Of a DNA stretch of 64,000 bases, positions 14,185-25,664 are shown in pieces. The stretch is from Lolium rigidum (lineage: Eukaryota > Streptophyta > Magnoliopsida > Poales > Poaceae), in the NCBI RefSeq assembly GCF_022539505.1, contig NC_061513.1, positions 345,107,617-345,171,616 of the forward strand. The letters run 5' to 3'. Positions within the stretch are counted from its first letter, which is position 1. Each line of letters starts with the position of its first letter. Below the pieces are notes generated by a model. It made no database searches and was not told the origin of the DNA. It worked only from the letters and a program-made list of their open reading frames with translations. The position numbers and the translations under genes are program-made.

Positions 14185-14202
14185 TCCCCGGCAATGGCGC
14201 CA
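14185..14202 (-). other. Primer-binding-like site of copy B
   Basis: The minus strand reads TGGCGCCATTGCCGGGGA, twelve bases inside the 5' LTR end. The same motif (with CGTTGCC) follows the 5' LTR of copy D at 46807-46825, which supports a shared priming site for the family. The tRNA used cannot be assigned from the window. Confidence 0.7.
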
Positions 14203-14214
14203 GAAAACAGTCTT

Positions 14215-15813
14215 GATGCGCGTAGATGACACGTCCGTTGGGAACCCCAAGAGGAAGGTGTGATGCGCACAGGAGCAAGTTTTCCCTCAGTAAGAAACCA
14301 AGGTTATCGAACCAGTAGGAGCCAAGACGCACGTCGAAGGTTGATGGCGGCGGGATGTAGTGCGGCGCAACACCAGGGATTCCGGTGCCAACGTGGAACC
14401 TGCACAACACAACCAAAGTACTTTGCCCCAACGAAACAGTGAGGTTGTCAATCTCACCGGCTTGTTGTAACAAAGGATTCGATGTATAGTGTGGATGATG
14501 ATTGTTTGCAGAAAACAGTAGAACAAGTATTGCAGTAGATTGTATTCGATGTAAAAGAATGGATCGGGGTCCACAGTTCACTAGAGGTGTCTCTCCCATA
14601 AGATAAATAACATGTTGGGTGATGAACAAATTACAGTTGGGCAATTGACAAATAGAGAGGGCATGACCATGCACATACATGATATGATGAGTATAGTGAG
14701 ATTTAATTGGGCATTACGACAAAGTACATAGACCGCTATCCAGACATGCATCTATGCCTAAAAAGTCCACCTTCGAGGTTATCATCCGAACCCCTTCCAA
14801 GTATTAAGTTGCAAACAACGAACAATTGCATTAAGTATGGTGCGTAATGTAATCAATAACTACATCCTCGGACATAGCATCAATGTTTTATCCCTAGTGG
14901 CAACAAGCACATCCACAACCTTAGAACTTTCTCGTCACTCGTCCCGGATTTAATGGAGGCATGAACCCACTATCGAGCATAAATACTCCCTCTTGGAGTT
15001 AAGAGTAAAAACTTGGCCGAGCCTCTACTAATAACGGAGAGCATGCAAGATCATAAACAACACATAGGTAATTGATTGATAATCAACATAACATAATATT
15101 CTCTATCCATCGGATCCCAACAAACACAACATATAGCATTACAGATAGATGATCTTGATCATGTTAGGCAGCTCACAAGATCCGACAATGAAGCACATAA
15201 GGAGAAGACGACCATCTAGCTACTACTATGGACCCATAGTCCAGGGGTGAACTACTCACTCATCACTCCGGAGGCGACCATGGCGGTGAAGAGTCCTCCG
15301 GGAGATGATTCCCCTCTCCGGCAGGGTGCCGGAGGCGATCTCCAGAATCCCCCGAGATGGGATTGGCGGCGGCGGCGTCTCAGGAAGGTTTTCCGTATCG
15401 TGGCTCTCGGTACTGGGGGTTTCACGATGAAGACTATATGTAGGCGGAAGGGCAGGTCAGGGGGCCACACGAGGGCCCCACACGCCAGGGCCGCGCGGCC
15501 AAGGCCCAGGCCGCGCCGCCCTGTTGTGGTGGTGCCTCGTGGCCCCACTTCGTAAGTCCTCCGGTCTTCTGGAAGCTTCGTGTAAAAATAGGCCCCTGGG
15601 CGTTGATTTCGTCCAATTCCGAGAATATTTCCTTACTAGGATTTCTGAAACCAAAAACAGCGAGAAAACAAAGAATCGGCTCTTCGGCATCTCGTTAATA
15701 GGTTAGTGCCAGAAAATGCATAAATATGACATAAAGTATGCATAAAACATGTAGATATCATCAATAATGTGGCATGGAACATAAGAAATTATCGATACGT
15801 CGGAGACGTATCA
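14215..15813 (-). repeat. 5' LTR of copy B
   Basis: The LTR is 1599 bp; the minus strand starts TGATACGTCTCC at 15813 and ends ...GCGCATCA at 14215. It is flanked at 15814-15818 by the target duplication CACGC. It is near identical to 7659-9254. Confidence 0.92.
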
Positions 15814-15818
15814 CACGC

Positions 15819-18800
15819 CCAACTCAGTTCGCGTCCGAGCTTATCCACGCCCGAAGAGAATCATGCCAGCCAGAATCTTCTAGACACCGCCACATCCCGA
15901 CCATGGCCGTCGCCGTGTCGAGGCCTCGGGGCTTCCCTTGGCCTATAAATGGGTGGAGAGCATCGCCGTGCACGCCTTGTTCGTCTCCGGCACTTCATTT
16001 CCTCTCAGCACATCTCTATCTCTCTCAATCAACCAAATTCACCGGCAGTCCTTCTCCGGCTAGCCGTCGATTGAGACCACCCCGGAGTCCGTGGAGTAGC
16101 TCATTGGATGCGCCTGGCGCCGTAGATCCTCCTGGCGGAAGGAATCGAGAAGGGGATCTCGACGCGAGATCAATTTCTATTTTCCCTTTCTCCGGCCATC
16201 ACCGGGAATGGCGAAATAGAGCTCGCTTCCGTCCACCATCGACGTCGCCGACCACACCATCATCTTCACGGTGAGCTCGCGCATCTGATGAACCAAATTT
16301 CGCTTCCTAGATCTCTCTGTAGCTCTCAATCGATAGTTCGCCGGAGTGCACCGCCGCGGGTCATGAATTCCGACGAAGTTCCGGCGACTACTAGCCGATT
16401 CCACCACCACCATAGTGTTCCTCGTCTTCTTCTCGTTCTTTTGATAGCAAGCGCGCATCTGGGGGTGCCCTGTAGCGGCGGCGCCGTCACCGACTGACCG
16501 CCGGCGTCAAGCCGCCGGCGAGTGTGACGTGTCCATGAGCCCACCAGATTGTTGACTTGGTCTTTGTCTGCGTGGCAGACGACCTAGTCAATGGTCCCAC
16601 CTGTCTGTGTCTAGGGGTAGCAGTGAACGGGTATGTTTAGTATTTAGGTCAAATTTCAAATTCCAGAAAATAACTTAAACTTTGCAAAATCATAGAAAAT
16701 TCATTTCAACTCAGAAAAATATGAATAATATATCAAAATGCTCACAAAAATAAACTCTATTCAAATAAAATATAAAACAAAAATGTGTGACAAAATGAAA
16801 ATTCACTTATTTTAACCTTATTAATTATGCCATTTCAATTATTTAAAATACAATTGAATTCAATAATTAGTAAAGTTTCAAATTTAAATTTTAACTATTC
16901 AGTAACTAAGTAAAATGTTAAGATTAATTTTATTTATCATATTTGCATTAACTTAATTATTAGGGGTAATTCAAAAACCCTAATTTGCAAATTACTATTT
17001 TTCTATTTTCTTTAAATAGTAATAACTCAAGAAAATATTAAAAGACAATATTATTTTGGTAGCCCCAACAATTGTGTACTTAAGCATTTTTTGTTAACAA
17101 GTTAAGTATTTTAAAATGAAATAACAATTGTTAAACCCTAGTTTTTAATTAAACTTAATTAGGAGTTACCTTGATTATTAATTCTTGTGAAAATTAATAA
17201 AATGTCAAACCATTACTAATTTTGATTCAAAGTAATTAGTAACCACAACTCGATTACCAATCATCATTTTAGGAGTTGTACCATAATTTAGAAACCCTAG
17301 TTTCAATTGAGTAAGACCTTGATTCCATTATTTCATGTGATCATCTCAAATTGTTTCAATTCTAAAACCCTAAAGATTTAACCCATGTGATCATGTGAAA
17401 TTTCCCTTACATAGAGAACCATAATATGTGACCAATGAATGCATTCTTATGATCTACTATCATAAAACCAAGTCACATGAGATTATCATTTCATGTTCCT
17501 ATTCTTAATTAAAACCTATATGATTCACTAGTGCCACCTAGATGCAAACCCTAGCTTGTTAATTGGATTAGTACCATTGATTACCACTCCATTATACCAC
17601 ACCATTAGGATAAACCTTAATCATCAAACCCTAGTAGAACCATAAGATAAACCCTAGTACCAACCTTATGTAGCAATACACAACACATGCTTCTATTCCA
17701 CTAAACCCTACTTAGGAAATGATAAGCTACTTAGCTTAGAAACCATTAGAGATTATTTGGTAAAGCAAATATGAAACCATAGTAAGCCTAATAGCAAACC
17801 TATGGAACCATCTTAATAACCATCCTTTGATATGATGTATATGGGAAACCATGGTAATAACCATATCAATACCTGCTACATATAAACCCATTCTACTTAA
17901 AGAACCCAACTAGTTCCTATTAGTGAATTAAATGAATCCAATAGTAAACCCTAGAAAGCCATAGCTCCTATGTATAGTAGTTCATATTCTTATTTAACCT
18001 GTTCTTCAAAAGTTATTCTTTTGAAGTACAAATGTCAATCAAACCTTAGAAGCCCTAATCCTTCTTTGAAATACTTATTATCTCTTTAACAACATGTTCT
18101 TCAAAAGTTATTCTTTTGAAGTATAGTATAAGTAATCATCAACCATGTTCTATAGAACTTAAAATTAACAATTGTTCTTTACCTATTATTCCACCACTAT
18201 TCTTTATGTGTATGATTGTTATGATGTCTTATATCACTTGGATATGATGCTAATAAGAACCTTGTTTGAAGAATCATTCTAAAAGTGCAACCAACCCTAA
18301 AGAAATCTTCACAACTCATACATCCTAAATCATCGAGGTTAGGTTACGCTCGGGACGATTGCATCTCATACTATGCATTATAGCATTATTGCCAGTTCTT
18401 TAAACATTGTCCTTACCGGACGATGATGGTATTTCAGAATTTGGAGTTCTCACGTATCGAAGCTTTTGCTTGCATAATCTTGCAGTCAAGAAAGGCAAGT
18501 TCATCGCTTGCTCATGTCACTTGATTATTTGTATCAAACTATATGCAAAGTACTATACTTATCACTCATGCATTGAAAAGCAAAGTATTATTTTACAATT
18601 ATGAATATGACTATGTGGTGGGCAATGGAACCATGGTATGTGTTGATATGGTGGAGGTTCCATTGCATGGGTACTACTCATCTAGGACTAAATACCAATG
18701 CCGTCCAGTGATTCTAGCGCCGTACATATCGCGTTGACCATAAGATCTATAATGGCTTTGGGGAAGTCAGCTGTATCTTTTCCCTTCTGCACGCCAACGG

Positions 18801-19804
18801 ACTGGTAGAGCTACGGGGTGTTGGAGGCACTGCCGTAGGTTGGGATAGCCTTTTAAATCCCCATCCGTGTGTAATGTTGAGCTCTACGGTCTATGATGGA
18901 TTGTCCAAAGTACACCGTGAGTAAAGCCGTATTATCGGGAGAAGTCTACTGGGGGTGTACGGGTGGACAAAAGGGTGGGTTTGCAGTCGCGGAGAAGGCA
19001 GTGATTGGCTTGGATCTTACACCTGGCCTCACACCAAAGGAAGTGTGGACGGGAAAGTATACGCCTGGTTGGCAACAAGGATAATGTCTCTTATGGGAAA
19101 AGTAACGCATCTCTGCAGAGTGTATTGAATTGTGACCGTCACTCCCTGTTCCGGGAAGGGAACTGCGAACGCGGCAGGAAAGGAACTCCATGAAGTTCTG
19201 GTCAACATGTGAAGACTGATGGGCATAGTTTTCAGAATAAAATAAACCTTTTGAAGAAATGTTTATGAAAACTTGCATTGGCCTATGACTTTCTGGTCTA
19301 TGGCTGTAGCTAGTGCATGATACACCTATTTCCTAATATGAACTTGCTGAGTACGCTCGTACTCATTCCCTCCCATTTGAACCCCTTCTTAGATCAAGGC
19401 ACCGAAGGAGAAACTACCGTGGAACTCGAAGGCAAAGGAGTCAACTGCAACAAGATGAAGAATCCAATCAAAGAAGTCAATGGAGTCAACTTCTGCATCA
19501 GCTAAAAGTGGAAACTTAGATTAGTAATAGAAGGGAACTTTTCCCTACTCCTAGCACCTAAGTAGCTAGAATTCTATAGCAAGCCAAGTAGCTCTTAAGC
19601 TTGAGTTAGCAATAAGTTAGACTACGAGTCGTTGTGTTGATCTTTTGTAAACAGATTGTGTATCGTTCTATAGACATACCTTGGACTCGCATATGTTTCT
19701 GTTGTACCACTCTGAGAGATGTAATATTAGTGGAACGATGTTTCACTTGTGTTATGTCAACGACTTGTGTACTACACCATGCAGTGGTACGCTGGGTCAT
19801 CACA
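15819..19804 (+). repeat. 3' LTR of element C, second part
   Basis: The LTR resumes after copy B. It has a GC-rich stretch with a TATA box (15944-15950), a long AT-rich segment (about 16650-18330) and a mixed-composition end that finishes ...gggtcatcaca at 19804, inverse to the TGTAAT start. No protein gene is supported; short frames in both directions are not conserved types. A 28-base direct repeat (18001-18028 and 18096-18123) is itself a fold-back of ttcaaaa and ttttgaa arms. Confidence 0.6.
15944..15950 (+). promoter_or_regulatory. Predicted TATA box in the element C LTR
   Basis: TATAAAT in the context gcctataaatgggtgg, within GC-rich sequence and followed about 80-100 bases later by C/T-rich sequence (ctctcagcacatctctatc), fits the LTR promoter. 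It lies just inside the point where copy B inserted. Confidence 0.55.
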
Positions 19805-21097
19805 GTGGCTCTGGTTGGAAGAGGCGGCGGCGGGGCTCAGCGGCTGCAGGGGTGAGGTGTTGGGCTGCGGGGCTGGCGCAGCTGTAACGACTTGAGCTGC
19901 TGCTTGGGCAGATGGACGCCGGGGCGGCGTCCCCGGGATAGGTGGCTGCCAGCGTGGTGGCCGGCGGCATGGCGGCCGATGTGGCTGCGAGGGCGGTATA
20001 GCGGCTTGACCGGGGAGCTCGCACTGCTGCGGCCGACGGCTCGGCCTTGGACCCCTGTGTTGGCGTCCGTCGAAGCTCCCTCTCTGTGGCGGTTGACGGC
20101 GCCCGCGGAGCTCTTCTCCGCGAGCTTGGTCGGCAGTAATGGTGCGACTTGGCTCTTCAGCCCGCGTGGTGCGGGTGGTGGCAGCGGAGGTCGCGGAGCT
20201 CCTTAGTCTGGTGGAGGTGGTGGCTTGTGTGCGGCGGTGGCGCCGCTTCTGCACATGAGGTGTGTCTGCGGAGTGCGGGCTGGCAGCGTTTTCGGTCTTC
20301 GTCACGCTGTCCGGCCGCGTGAGGGTGGTGATGGTTCGTTTGCTCTGGGCGAAAGCCTGACCGCGCGGCGTCTGCGGATGTCGCCGTCCTTCTTGGGGGG
20401 GGGGGGGGGGGTCGTGGAGCTCTACGACCTTCGCTACCTCGGGTTCACATCTTCGGGTGAAAGCATAGATCCCGCGGGATCGGACGACGGCGTCGGTTCT
20501 TCGTCATGTCCCCTCTTGAGGGCGTTGTCTTGAAGTTGGTGATCCCTTTCGCGCCCTCCAGCGGCCTCGACACACATGGCATCTTGGTTGGCAAGACGAC
20601 AACCGGAGATGCGGGTGTTCCGGGTGGAGGCTTGAGAGGCAACGACGATGGTGGTGACCAAGGTTTGGTTGCGGCAAGGTCATGTTAGTCGGCTCCGTTC
20701 CGGCGTGTTCGAATGTCTTCGTGGTGGTTTCTCCTTGCTGTGAAGTCGAAGCCACCCTCGGGCGGTGTACGATGACCTTCGAGGGGCGGTCCGGTGAAGG
20801 TCCTATTCGAAGCTTGTCCTGCGCATCTCCTCTCCGAGGCTCGTCGTCAGAAGCGGAGCTGTCGGTCTCTCCTTGATGAGCCATCTGTTTGGCATAGACC
20901 GACTTGAGCTTCTTAGCTTTTGTGGGTAGCCAGGGTGGTTGGGTGTGCCCTTTCTGGCGGAGTGTGTGTGGTTATGGGTGTGCTCTAGCACTGTTGTTGT
21001 TGGTTTTTGCCCGATTTTCTCCTAAAAATCGGGCACCTTCTTCTTAATGAATGGATGGGGCAAAGCTTTTGCCTCCATTTCGAAAAAGAAAAAAAAT
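19805..21097 (+). mobile_element. 3' end of a LINE (probable)
   Basis: The segment ends in cttcttaatgaatggatggggcaaagcttttgcctccatttcg plus an A-rich tail (21083-21098), the characteristic 3' end of grass L1-type LINEs. Upstream it is GC-rich and includes an 18-base G run at 20395-20412. No reverse transcriptase or RNase H domain is visible, so only 3' untranslated sequence or highly decayed coding sequence is present. It abuts the end of the element C LTR, so either C inserted into this LINE or the LINE landed next to C. Confidence 0.5.
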
Positions 21098-21125
21098 TAA
21101 TCACACTAGGGTCACCGCGATGCGT

Positions 21126-21580
21126 AAGTGGTGGGAAACACTAAGATTACCAATTAAGTAGAATATAAATTTGATGAATCCTATAATTTATATAGATTAT
21201 AGCCCTAACACTAATGAGATATATATGAAGTACATCGGAGAGAGATGACCATGGAGCTTTCCCAGAAAGAGGTGATTAATCTCACCAAAGGAGACGGAAT
21301 CCCCAAATGGTGGGAAAACTAAGACTAACACTTCTGTAACATATAAAAAATGACAAATCCCTATCATTTGTGTAGATTATTGCCCGGCCTGACACTTATG
21401 AGACATGTATTAAGTAAATAGGAGAGAGATGATCAGATGGAGCTTTCTCACGGAGAGGTGATTAACCTCACTAGAGGCAACGCGATACCGAAGTGGTGGC
21501 AAAAACTAAGACTAACCAATTCAGTAACATATAAAAATTCACATAATTCTCATTACAGAGACATTTTAGCTGTGTGTGGA
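21126..21580. repeat. Degenerate tandem repeat, about 180-185 bp period
   Basis: Three imperfect units share ggtgggaaacactaag-type sequence at about 21130, 21309 and 21494, and share agagagatgaccatggagctttc and gaggtgattaatctcac blocks at 21240 and 21427. No coding sequence is supported; the start codons inside are not followed by recognisable protein. Confidence 0.6.
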
Positions 21581-21718
21581 AACATATTCCATACTTGTAT
21601 TAATAAAAAACTGAAATAATCTTTCTAGGCTGGCTTAGAAAAAGCTATTTCGAGGTTTCATAGTTTCAATGAAGATATACTGATCCGGGTTACACTTACA
21701 CAAATCTCACCGACCAGA

Positions 21719-21828
21719 TTAAACCGTTCTTACCCTCAATTTAGATACAATTACTTCTCTATAGACTACTCACTTAAACCATTCTTACCCTGAATTTAGA
21801 TACAGTACAATTACTTCTCTATAGACTA
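21719..21828. repeat. 55-bp tandem duplication
   Basis: The sequence ttcttaccct...atagactact occurs twice in a row with a 55-base offset and a few differences. The second copy ends exactly at the MITE insertion site (TA at 21827-21828). Confidence 0.7.
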
Positions 21829-22175
21829 CTCCCTCCATTCACAAATAAGTTTACTTCTACCTTGTTTACGAAGTCAAATCTTTTTTAGGTTTTATCAAGT
21901 TTATAAAAAAGAGTAGCAACATATATACACCCCTTTTATGTAATTACCCTGCATTGTAGGTATAGTTAAAGGCAAAACTATAAAAGTTTGAACAGTTATA
22001 TAAGAAAAAACATCAACATCTATGATACCATATATTTGCATATGATAGAAAATATATTTGAAACAATCTCTATTTTATATTATCAATTTTGATATATTTC
22101 TATAAACTTGATCAAATTTTACAAAGTTTGACTTTGACAAAATCCAGAATGCACGGTAAGTATAGACAGAGGGAG
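21829..22175. mobile_element. Stowaway (Tc1/mariner) MITE
   Basis: A 347-bp AT-rich element begins CTCCCTCCATTCACAAATAAG, ends in the inverted GAGGGAG type terminus, and is flanked by TA dinucleotides (21827-21828 and 22176-22177). Internal motifs such as aacttgatcaaa are typical of grass Stowaways. It has no coding capacity and depends on a mariner transposase elsewhere. Confidence 0.82.
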
Positions 22176-22334
22176 TATCGCCAAATTGGTATATTATCGA
22201 AATATATTTCTATAAGGATCCAGTGATACTAATTTAATATTATAAATGGTGCTACTTTTTCTGCAAAATTGAATTTTTTTTGATAAATTTAACTGAAGAC
22301 AAAAGCTAGAAATACACTTATTTGCAGATAAAGG

Positions 22335-22752
22335 TGTTTGCTTTGCTAGATCGACTAGAGTAGCATCCGTGCGGGTAGACACTATATCTATATGTATACT
22401 GCAAGATCGGAGAGAGATCAAGAGGGGTGTGGGAGACAAACCTTCTCCCTTCGAGGAGGAGCTCGAGCCGTTGTCCATGGCGACGGCGCGAGTGGCGTGA
22501 GCGTGCGGTGGCGGCGGTGGCGAGCTTCCCGTGAGCACTGCGCTAACCCTAGATCGGTAGGGAATGTCGGTGGGGTGACTGGCGGCGCGGTGAACCTCGT
22601 ATCGTGTGCCCCGGCCCCCACCTCTTTATATAGCGCAGGTCACAGGGGCCCACCAACCATAAGAGAGTTGGACGCCCCCGATCAGGGCGCGGACGAGGTC
22701 AAGGACTCGTTACCGATCCGTTGGGATCGGTCACGTGGAGATCATCCTAACA
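22335..22752 (-). repeat. 3' LTR of the copia element
   Basis: The minus strand starts TGTTAGGATGATCTCC at 22752 and ends ...GCAAAGCAAACA at 22335. It is 418 bp and nearly identical to 29613-30031. Confidence 0.93.
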
Positions 22753-22923
22753 TTCTCCTTCTTGATCTCAACTTTTCTTTTAACTTTATACTTTCACTTT
22801 ATTCGTTTCATTTTGAGGCAGTCCATAGGGCATGTTTCATCGTCACAGCTCTATTGCTGATAGAATCAGACAGCCACAATACACTTCTCTGTTTTGAAAC
22901 AAATTCTTTTACTTTTGGGCCTC

Positions 22924-24499
22924 TTATGATCCAGGATAGGTAAGACTTTCCCTTAAACCCATGCCGGCTACGTGCTCTTTGAACACGCTGGGTGGGAAGC
23001 CTTTCGTTAGCGGATCCGCAAGCATATTTTTTGTCCTTATATGCTCGAGACTTATTGTTTGATCCTGGACCTTGTGTTTCACAACATAATACTTAACCTC
23101 AATCGGTTTCGTAGCATTACTCGACTTGTTGTTGTGAGCATAAAATACTGCCGCAGTACATTTTTAGTGGTTTGTCAATACAATCTACCACTTTCAAGTC
23201 GGGTATAAATTTCTTTAACCATAATGCCTGCCCTGTGGCTTCATAACATGCTATAAATTCTGCATACATCGTGGATGATGCAACTATCGTCTGTTTGGAG
23301 CTTCTCCACGAAATGGCTCCCCCTGCGAGGGTGAATACATATCCAGATGTGGATTTTCTATCATCTTTATCCCCCGCAAAATCTGCATCTGAATACCCTC
23401 TTATTTCTAGGGAATCAGATCTTCTATATGTTAGCATGTAACTCTTTGTGCCTTTCACATAACGCAATGCCTTCTTTACCATTTTCCAGTGTTCAAAACC
23501 TGGATTTTCTTGATATCTACCGAGTACTCCAGTGATAAATGCTAAGTCAGGGCGAGTGCACACTTGTGCATACTGTAGGCTTCCAATAGCCGAAGCATAT
23601 GGGACCGCTTTCATTTGATCGAGCTCGTATTGATTTTGGGGACTTTGATGTTTCCCAAAACTGTCGCCCTTGACTATAGGGTCAGGTGTGGCACTGCACT
23701 TATGCATATTATACTTACTTAGAATCTTTTCTAAATAAGCCTTTTGCGATAGTCCTAATACTCCATTGTTTCTATCTCGGTGAATTTCTATGCCCAAAAC
23801 ATATGACGCTTCAGCAAGATCTTTCATATCAAAATTTGAGGACAAGAACTTCTTTGTCTCTTGCAGTAGACTAACATCACTGCTGGCGAGCAGAATATCA
23901 TCCACATACAAGATTAGGAAAATGTATTTCCCACTTTTAAACTTTGCAATAACGCAATTATCCTCAATATTTTCTTTAAATCCAAATCTCTTAATTGTCT
24001 CATTGAACTTTAGATACCACTGTCTGGAGGCTTGCTTTAATCCATAAATGGATTTCTTTAGGCGGCATCCCATTTCTTCCTTGCCTTCCATGATAAAACC
24101 CTTAGGTTGTTTCATGTAGACATTTTCTTCTAAATCCCCGTTTAGAAATGCCGTCTTTACATCCATTTGATGCAACTCTAAATCAAAATGTGCAACTAGT
24201 GCCATTATGATTCTGAAGGAATCCTTACATGAGACCGGATAAAATGTCTCATTGTAATCTATCCCTTCTCTTTGTGTAAATCGTTTTGCCACAAGTCGAG
24301 CTTTATACTTTTCGACATTCCCATTGGATTCATATTTTATTTTGTAGACCCATTTGCAGCCCACTATTTTGGCTCCTTTAGGAATGTTCTCTAAGTCCCA
24401 AACATTGTTGGTACTCATCGATCTCATTCCGTCTTCCATGGCCTCCATCCACTTTGATGAATCTGGGCTTCTCATGGCTTCTTCATATGAAGTGGGATC
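22924..24499 (-). pseudogene. Copia reverse transcriptase and RNase H
   Basis: The frame starts at the solo-LTR boundary with DPTSYEEAM and continues through the reverse transcriptase signatures KYKARLVAKRF, LDVKTAFLNG-type QMDVKTAFLNGDLEE and the catalytic LYVDDILLA, then the RNase H start GYSDADFAGD. The main frame breaks near 23160 (MYCGSILC, where YCDN...AAVFY is expected). The RNase H end continues in another frame with TKNMLADPLTKG to a stop at 22924-22926. The catalytic YVDD is preserved, but the polyprotein is broken upstream and downstream, so no functional Pol can be made. Confidence 0.9.
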
Positions 24500-25664
24500 T
24501 GTTGCGGTCAGAAACCCACCGGCGAGCAGCGACGGGCAACACAGTAGAGCCGGGAGGCTCCCAGGACTGCGGCTGGCCCTGGTCCCTCCGAGCGACGGCC
24601 CGCAAAGACTCGGCACGCACGTCCGATGCTGGTGCAAGGGCGTGCCACCTGACCTATACCTGGTCGGGAAGGTGATGGATGTGCCTCGCTTAGTTTCCTC
24701 GCATGGCATACACGTAAACATTAAATACGAGCCTCGATCGGCTCTCGGGTTGTCCCGTGAATCGGCTCAAGGAGCCGATCCACCCATGATTCGTACGAGG
24801 TGTACGATCGGATGGTGGTCCCGCTTGATCAAAATAAAGCTAAAACGACCTACTACGATTTAGGGTTTTCACCACATAATCGGAACATCCTACGCGTGAT
24901 TGAGCCTCGGCGGCCACGCACGGTGATCGTAAACCGACCCTAGACAAGGCCTAAAAACCAACATGAAGTTGATCCCCGGAACATCCTATCTAGGGCTAGC
25001 AAACTACACCCTACGCGCCACTGGATCCTTCAACCCGTTTGTAAGGCCTAACTATGCAGATATTAAACTAATCCTTGAAGAACGAGGAGCAATCATAACG
25101 GATCGGATCTACTAAATAATGATCAAGCGGGGTGCCGCCCTTACACCCAAGATAGGTGTAAGGGCGGCTAGACGTCTAAGGGTTGCATGGACGAAAGCAT
25201 ATGATACAATGAAACAATGCTAACCCTAACACATCTATGATAACTACGTTGCTCGCAATCAACAAGGCTTCAGCACGAGCAACGCATGAACAGCGAATAA
25301 ACGTGTACTGCCTAGATCGCAAGATGCGATCTAGGCAGCATGATGCTTACCCGGAAGAAACCCTCGAGACATGGGAGTTGGCGATGCGCCTAGATTGGTT
25401 TGTGGTGAACGTGATTGTTGTTTATTTCAGAAACCCTAGATACATATTTATAGTCCGTAGACTTTCTAACGTGGGAATAATCCCAACCGGGCACGAGCCA
25501 AACTCTATCTAACCGACACGTATCCTACTATATTTACAGATACATGGGCAAACTAGCCCAAACTTCGTATACAAGGCCGATTCATGTATTTCTTCCATGT
25601 ATATTCTTCAAGCCCATCTTTAATCGCGGCCCACCTCTGATCCGGTCAAATTCTGGTGATAACA
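24500..25664 (-). mobile_element. Solo LTR inserted in copia pol
   Basis: An 1165-bp segment runs from TGTTATCACCAG (minus strand, from 25664) to a terminal CA at 24500. It has TG...CA ends and perfect target duplications GGATC at 24495-24499 and 25665-25669. The minus strand has a TATA-like ctataaatatg at about 25443-25453. No internal domain or second LTR is present, so it is what remains after recombination between two LTRs, or an insertion of a very short element. It separates the integrase C-terminus from the reverse transcriptase. Confidence 0.88.

Larger units (their letters stand above)
7659..15813 (-). mobile_element. Complete gag-protease-only LTR retrotransposon (copy B)
   Basis: An 8155-bp element with two near-identical LTRs (7659-9254 and 14215-15813), perfect 5-bp target duplications CACGC at 7654-7658 and 15814-15818, a primer-binding-like site at 14185-14202 and a polypurine tract next to 9255. 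Coding capacity on the minus strand is limited to Gag and an aspartic protease (13983-11852). The remaining 2.6 kb of internal sequence (9255-11851) has no reverse transcriptase, RNase H or integrase. It is therefore a non-autonomous element that would need Pol supplied in trans (inference from family biology). It is nested in the long LTR of element C. Confidence 0.93.

Noticed and set aside
16650..18330. AT-rich block as a separate nested element
   Set aside because: I found no terminal repeats or target duplication around it, so it stays part of the long LTR.
19772..20305. 177-codon minus-strand frame
   Set aside because: Arg/Ala/Pro/Thr-only composition in GC-rich DNA, with no domain. 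It crosses the LTR/LINE border.
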